From: Treponema sp.
Lineage (GTDB): Bacteria; Spirochaetota; Spirochaetia; Treponematales; Breznakiellaceae
Assembly: GCA_009786675.1 (NCBI GenBank)
Contig: WQRP01000010.1
Span: 4,561 to 20,725, forward strand
DNA: 16,165 nt
Reading direction: 5' to 3'
Shown here: positions 16,025 through 16,165 of the stretch, one piece after another
Layout of the letters: every line of letters starts with the position of its first letter
How positions within the stretch are numbered: the first letter of the stretch is position 1
Position numbers and translations under genes: made by a program
The notes under the pieces: model-generated
Database searches by the model: none
What the model saw: only the letters and a program-made list of their open reading frames with translations
What the model was told of the DNA's origin: nothing

Positions 16025-16165
16025 ATGTCCGCTAGCGATCGAAGCAGCCGTATTTACGACTTTTGCCGTTTAGGGTACGGAAGAGAAATGATTTCGTATG
16101 AAAGCGTTCAGGATCGCACTCTGTCGCCAGTAGCGACATTTACCCCCCCCCCCCCCCCCCCCCCC
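16025..16165 (+). CDS. Partial ORF running into a poly-C tract at the window edge
   Basis: An open frame of 47 codons runs off the right end. The first 39 codons have no stop and read MSASDRSSRIYDFCRLGYGR at the start; I do not recognise a family. ATG 16025 lies 5 nt after the -10 box without a Shine-Dalgarno. A second in-frame ATG at 16088 follows a GGAAGAG stretch and is the alternative start. Codon 40 (ACC) opens the C tract, which in this frame codes seven prolines. The length or frame of the rest is unknown. The strong promoter supports a real gene; the coding call itself is weak. Confidence 0.4.
   Translation, partial: MSASDRSSRIYDFCRLGYGREMISYESVQDRTLSPVATFTPPPPPPP
16122..16138. repeat. 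Perfect inverted repeat next to the poly-C tract
   Basis: TGTCGC (16122-16127) and GCGACA (16133-16138) form a 6 bp stem with loop CAGTA. It lies 4 nt before the C tract and inside the partial ORF. Confidence 0.6.
16143..16165. repeat. Homopolymeric tract of 23 C at the window end
   Basis: All bases from 16143 to the end are C. The true length is unknown because the window stops inside it. Such tracts are prone to slippage, and assemblies often break there. Confidence 0.9.

Noticed and set aside
16143..16165. Poly-C tract as a two-colour sequencing artefact
   Set aside because: That artefact adds G to read 3' ends, which would show as G at the right edge of the plus strand. It is not excluded, but the orientation argues against it.

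Overview
This 16.2 kb window is a densely packed, GC-rich bacterial chromosome segment with ten complete protein genes and one gene cut by the right edge. No tRNA, rRNA, insertion sequence, prophage or CRISPR array is visible. The gene mix suggests a Treponema-like spirochaete: two large hybrid sensor kinases with C-terminal receivers, an alpha2-type glycyl-tRNA synthetase, and a LplB/YtcP/LipO-type sugar importer without its own ATPase. This is an inference from gene families, and some Firmicutes share much of the repertoire.

Left region (1-3058): a short rhomboid protease gene on the minus strand diverges from a membrane-anchored GAF hybrid histidine kinase on the plus strand. The 108 bp between them holds two back-to-back promoters arranged as a dyad around a palindrome. 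The kinase then meets the dus gene tail to tail, and the two TAG stops share one CTAG.

Middle region (3055-9074, minus strand): an AraC-family regulator is followed by glycyl-tRNA synthetase, a second hybrid kinase (periplasmic sensor, HisKA, HATPase, receiver, HPt) and a tRNA-dihydrouridine synthase. The synthetase-kinase gap is 3 nt and the kinase-dus junction is a 4 nt GTGA overlap, so these three look like one operon mixing translation and signalling.

Right region (9196-15916, plus strand): this is a carbohydrate-use locus diverging from the AraC gene. It holds a cytoplasmic SGNH acetylesterase (sialate O-acetylesterase / CE20-like), a Gfo/Idh/MocA oxidoreductase, two CUT1 permeases and a solute-binding lipoprotein, closed by a strong terminator. 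The likely logic is that the lipoprotein and permeases import an acetylated oligosaccharide with a shared ATPase encoded elsewhere, the esterase removes acetyl groups in the cytoplasm, the oxidoreductase acts on a released sugar, and the AraC protein regulates the set. The substrate cannot be read from the sequence.

Right end (15986-16165): a strong extended -10 promoter leads into an open frame that runs into a tract of 23 C at the window edge. This is the most intriguing point of the window, because it may be a phase-variable gene. A second broad theme is that four genes have a -10 box ending only 5-8 nt before their ATG and no Shine-Dalgarno sequence, which suggests leaderless mRNAs.
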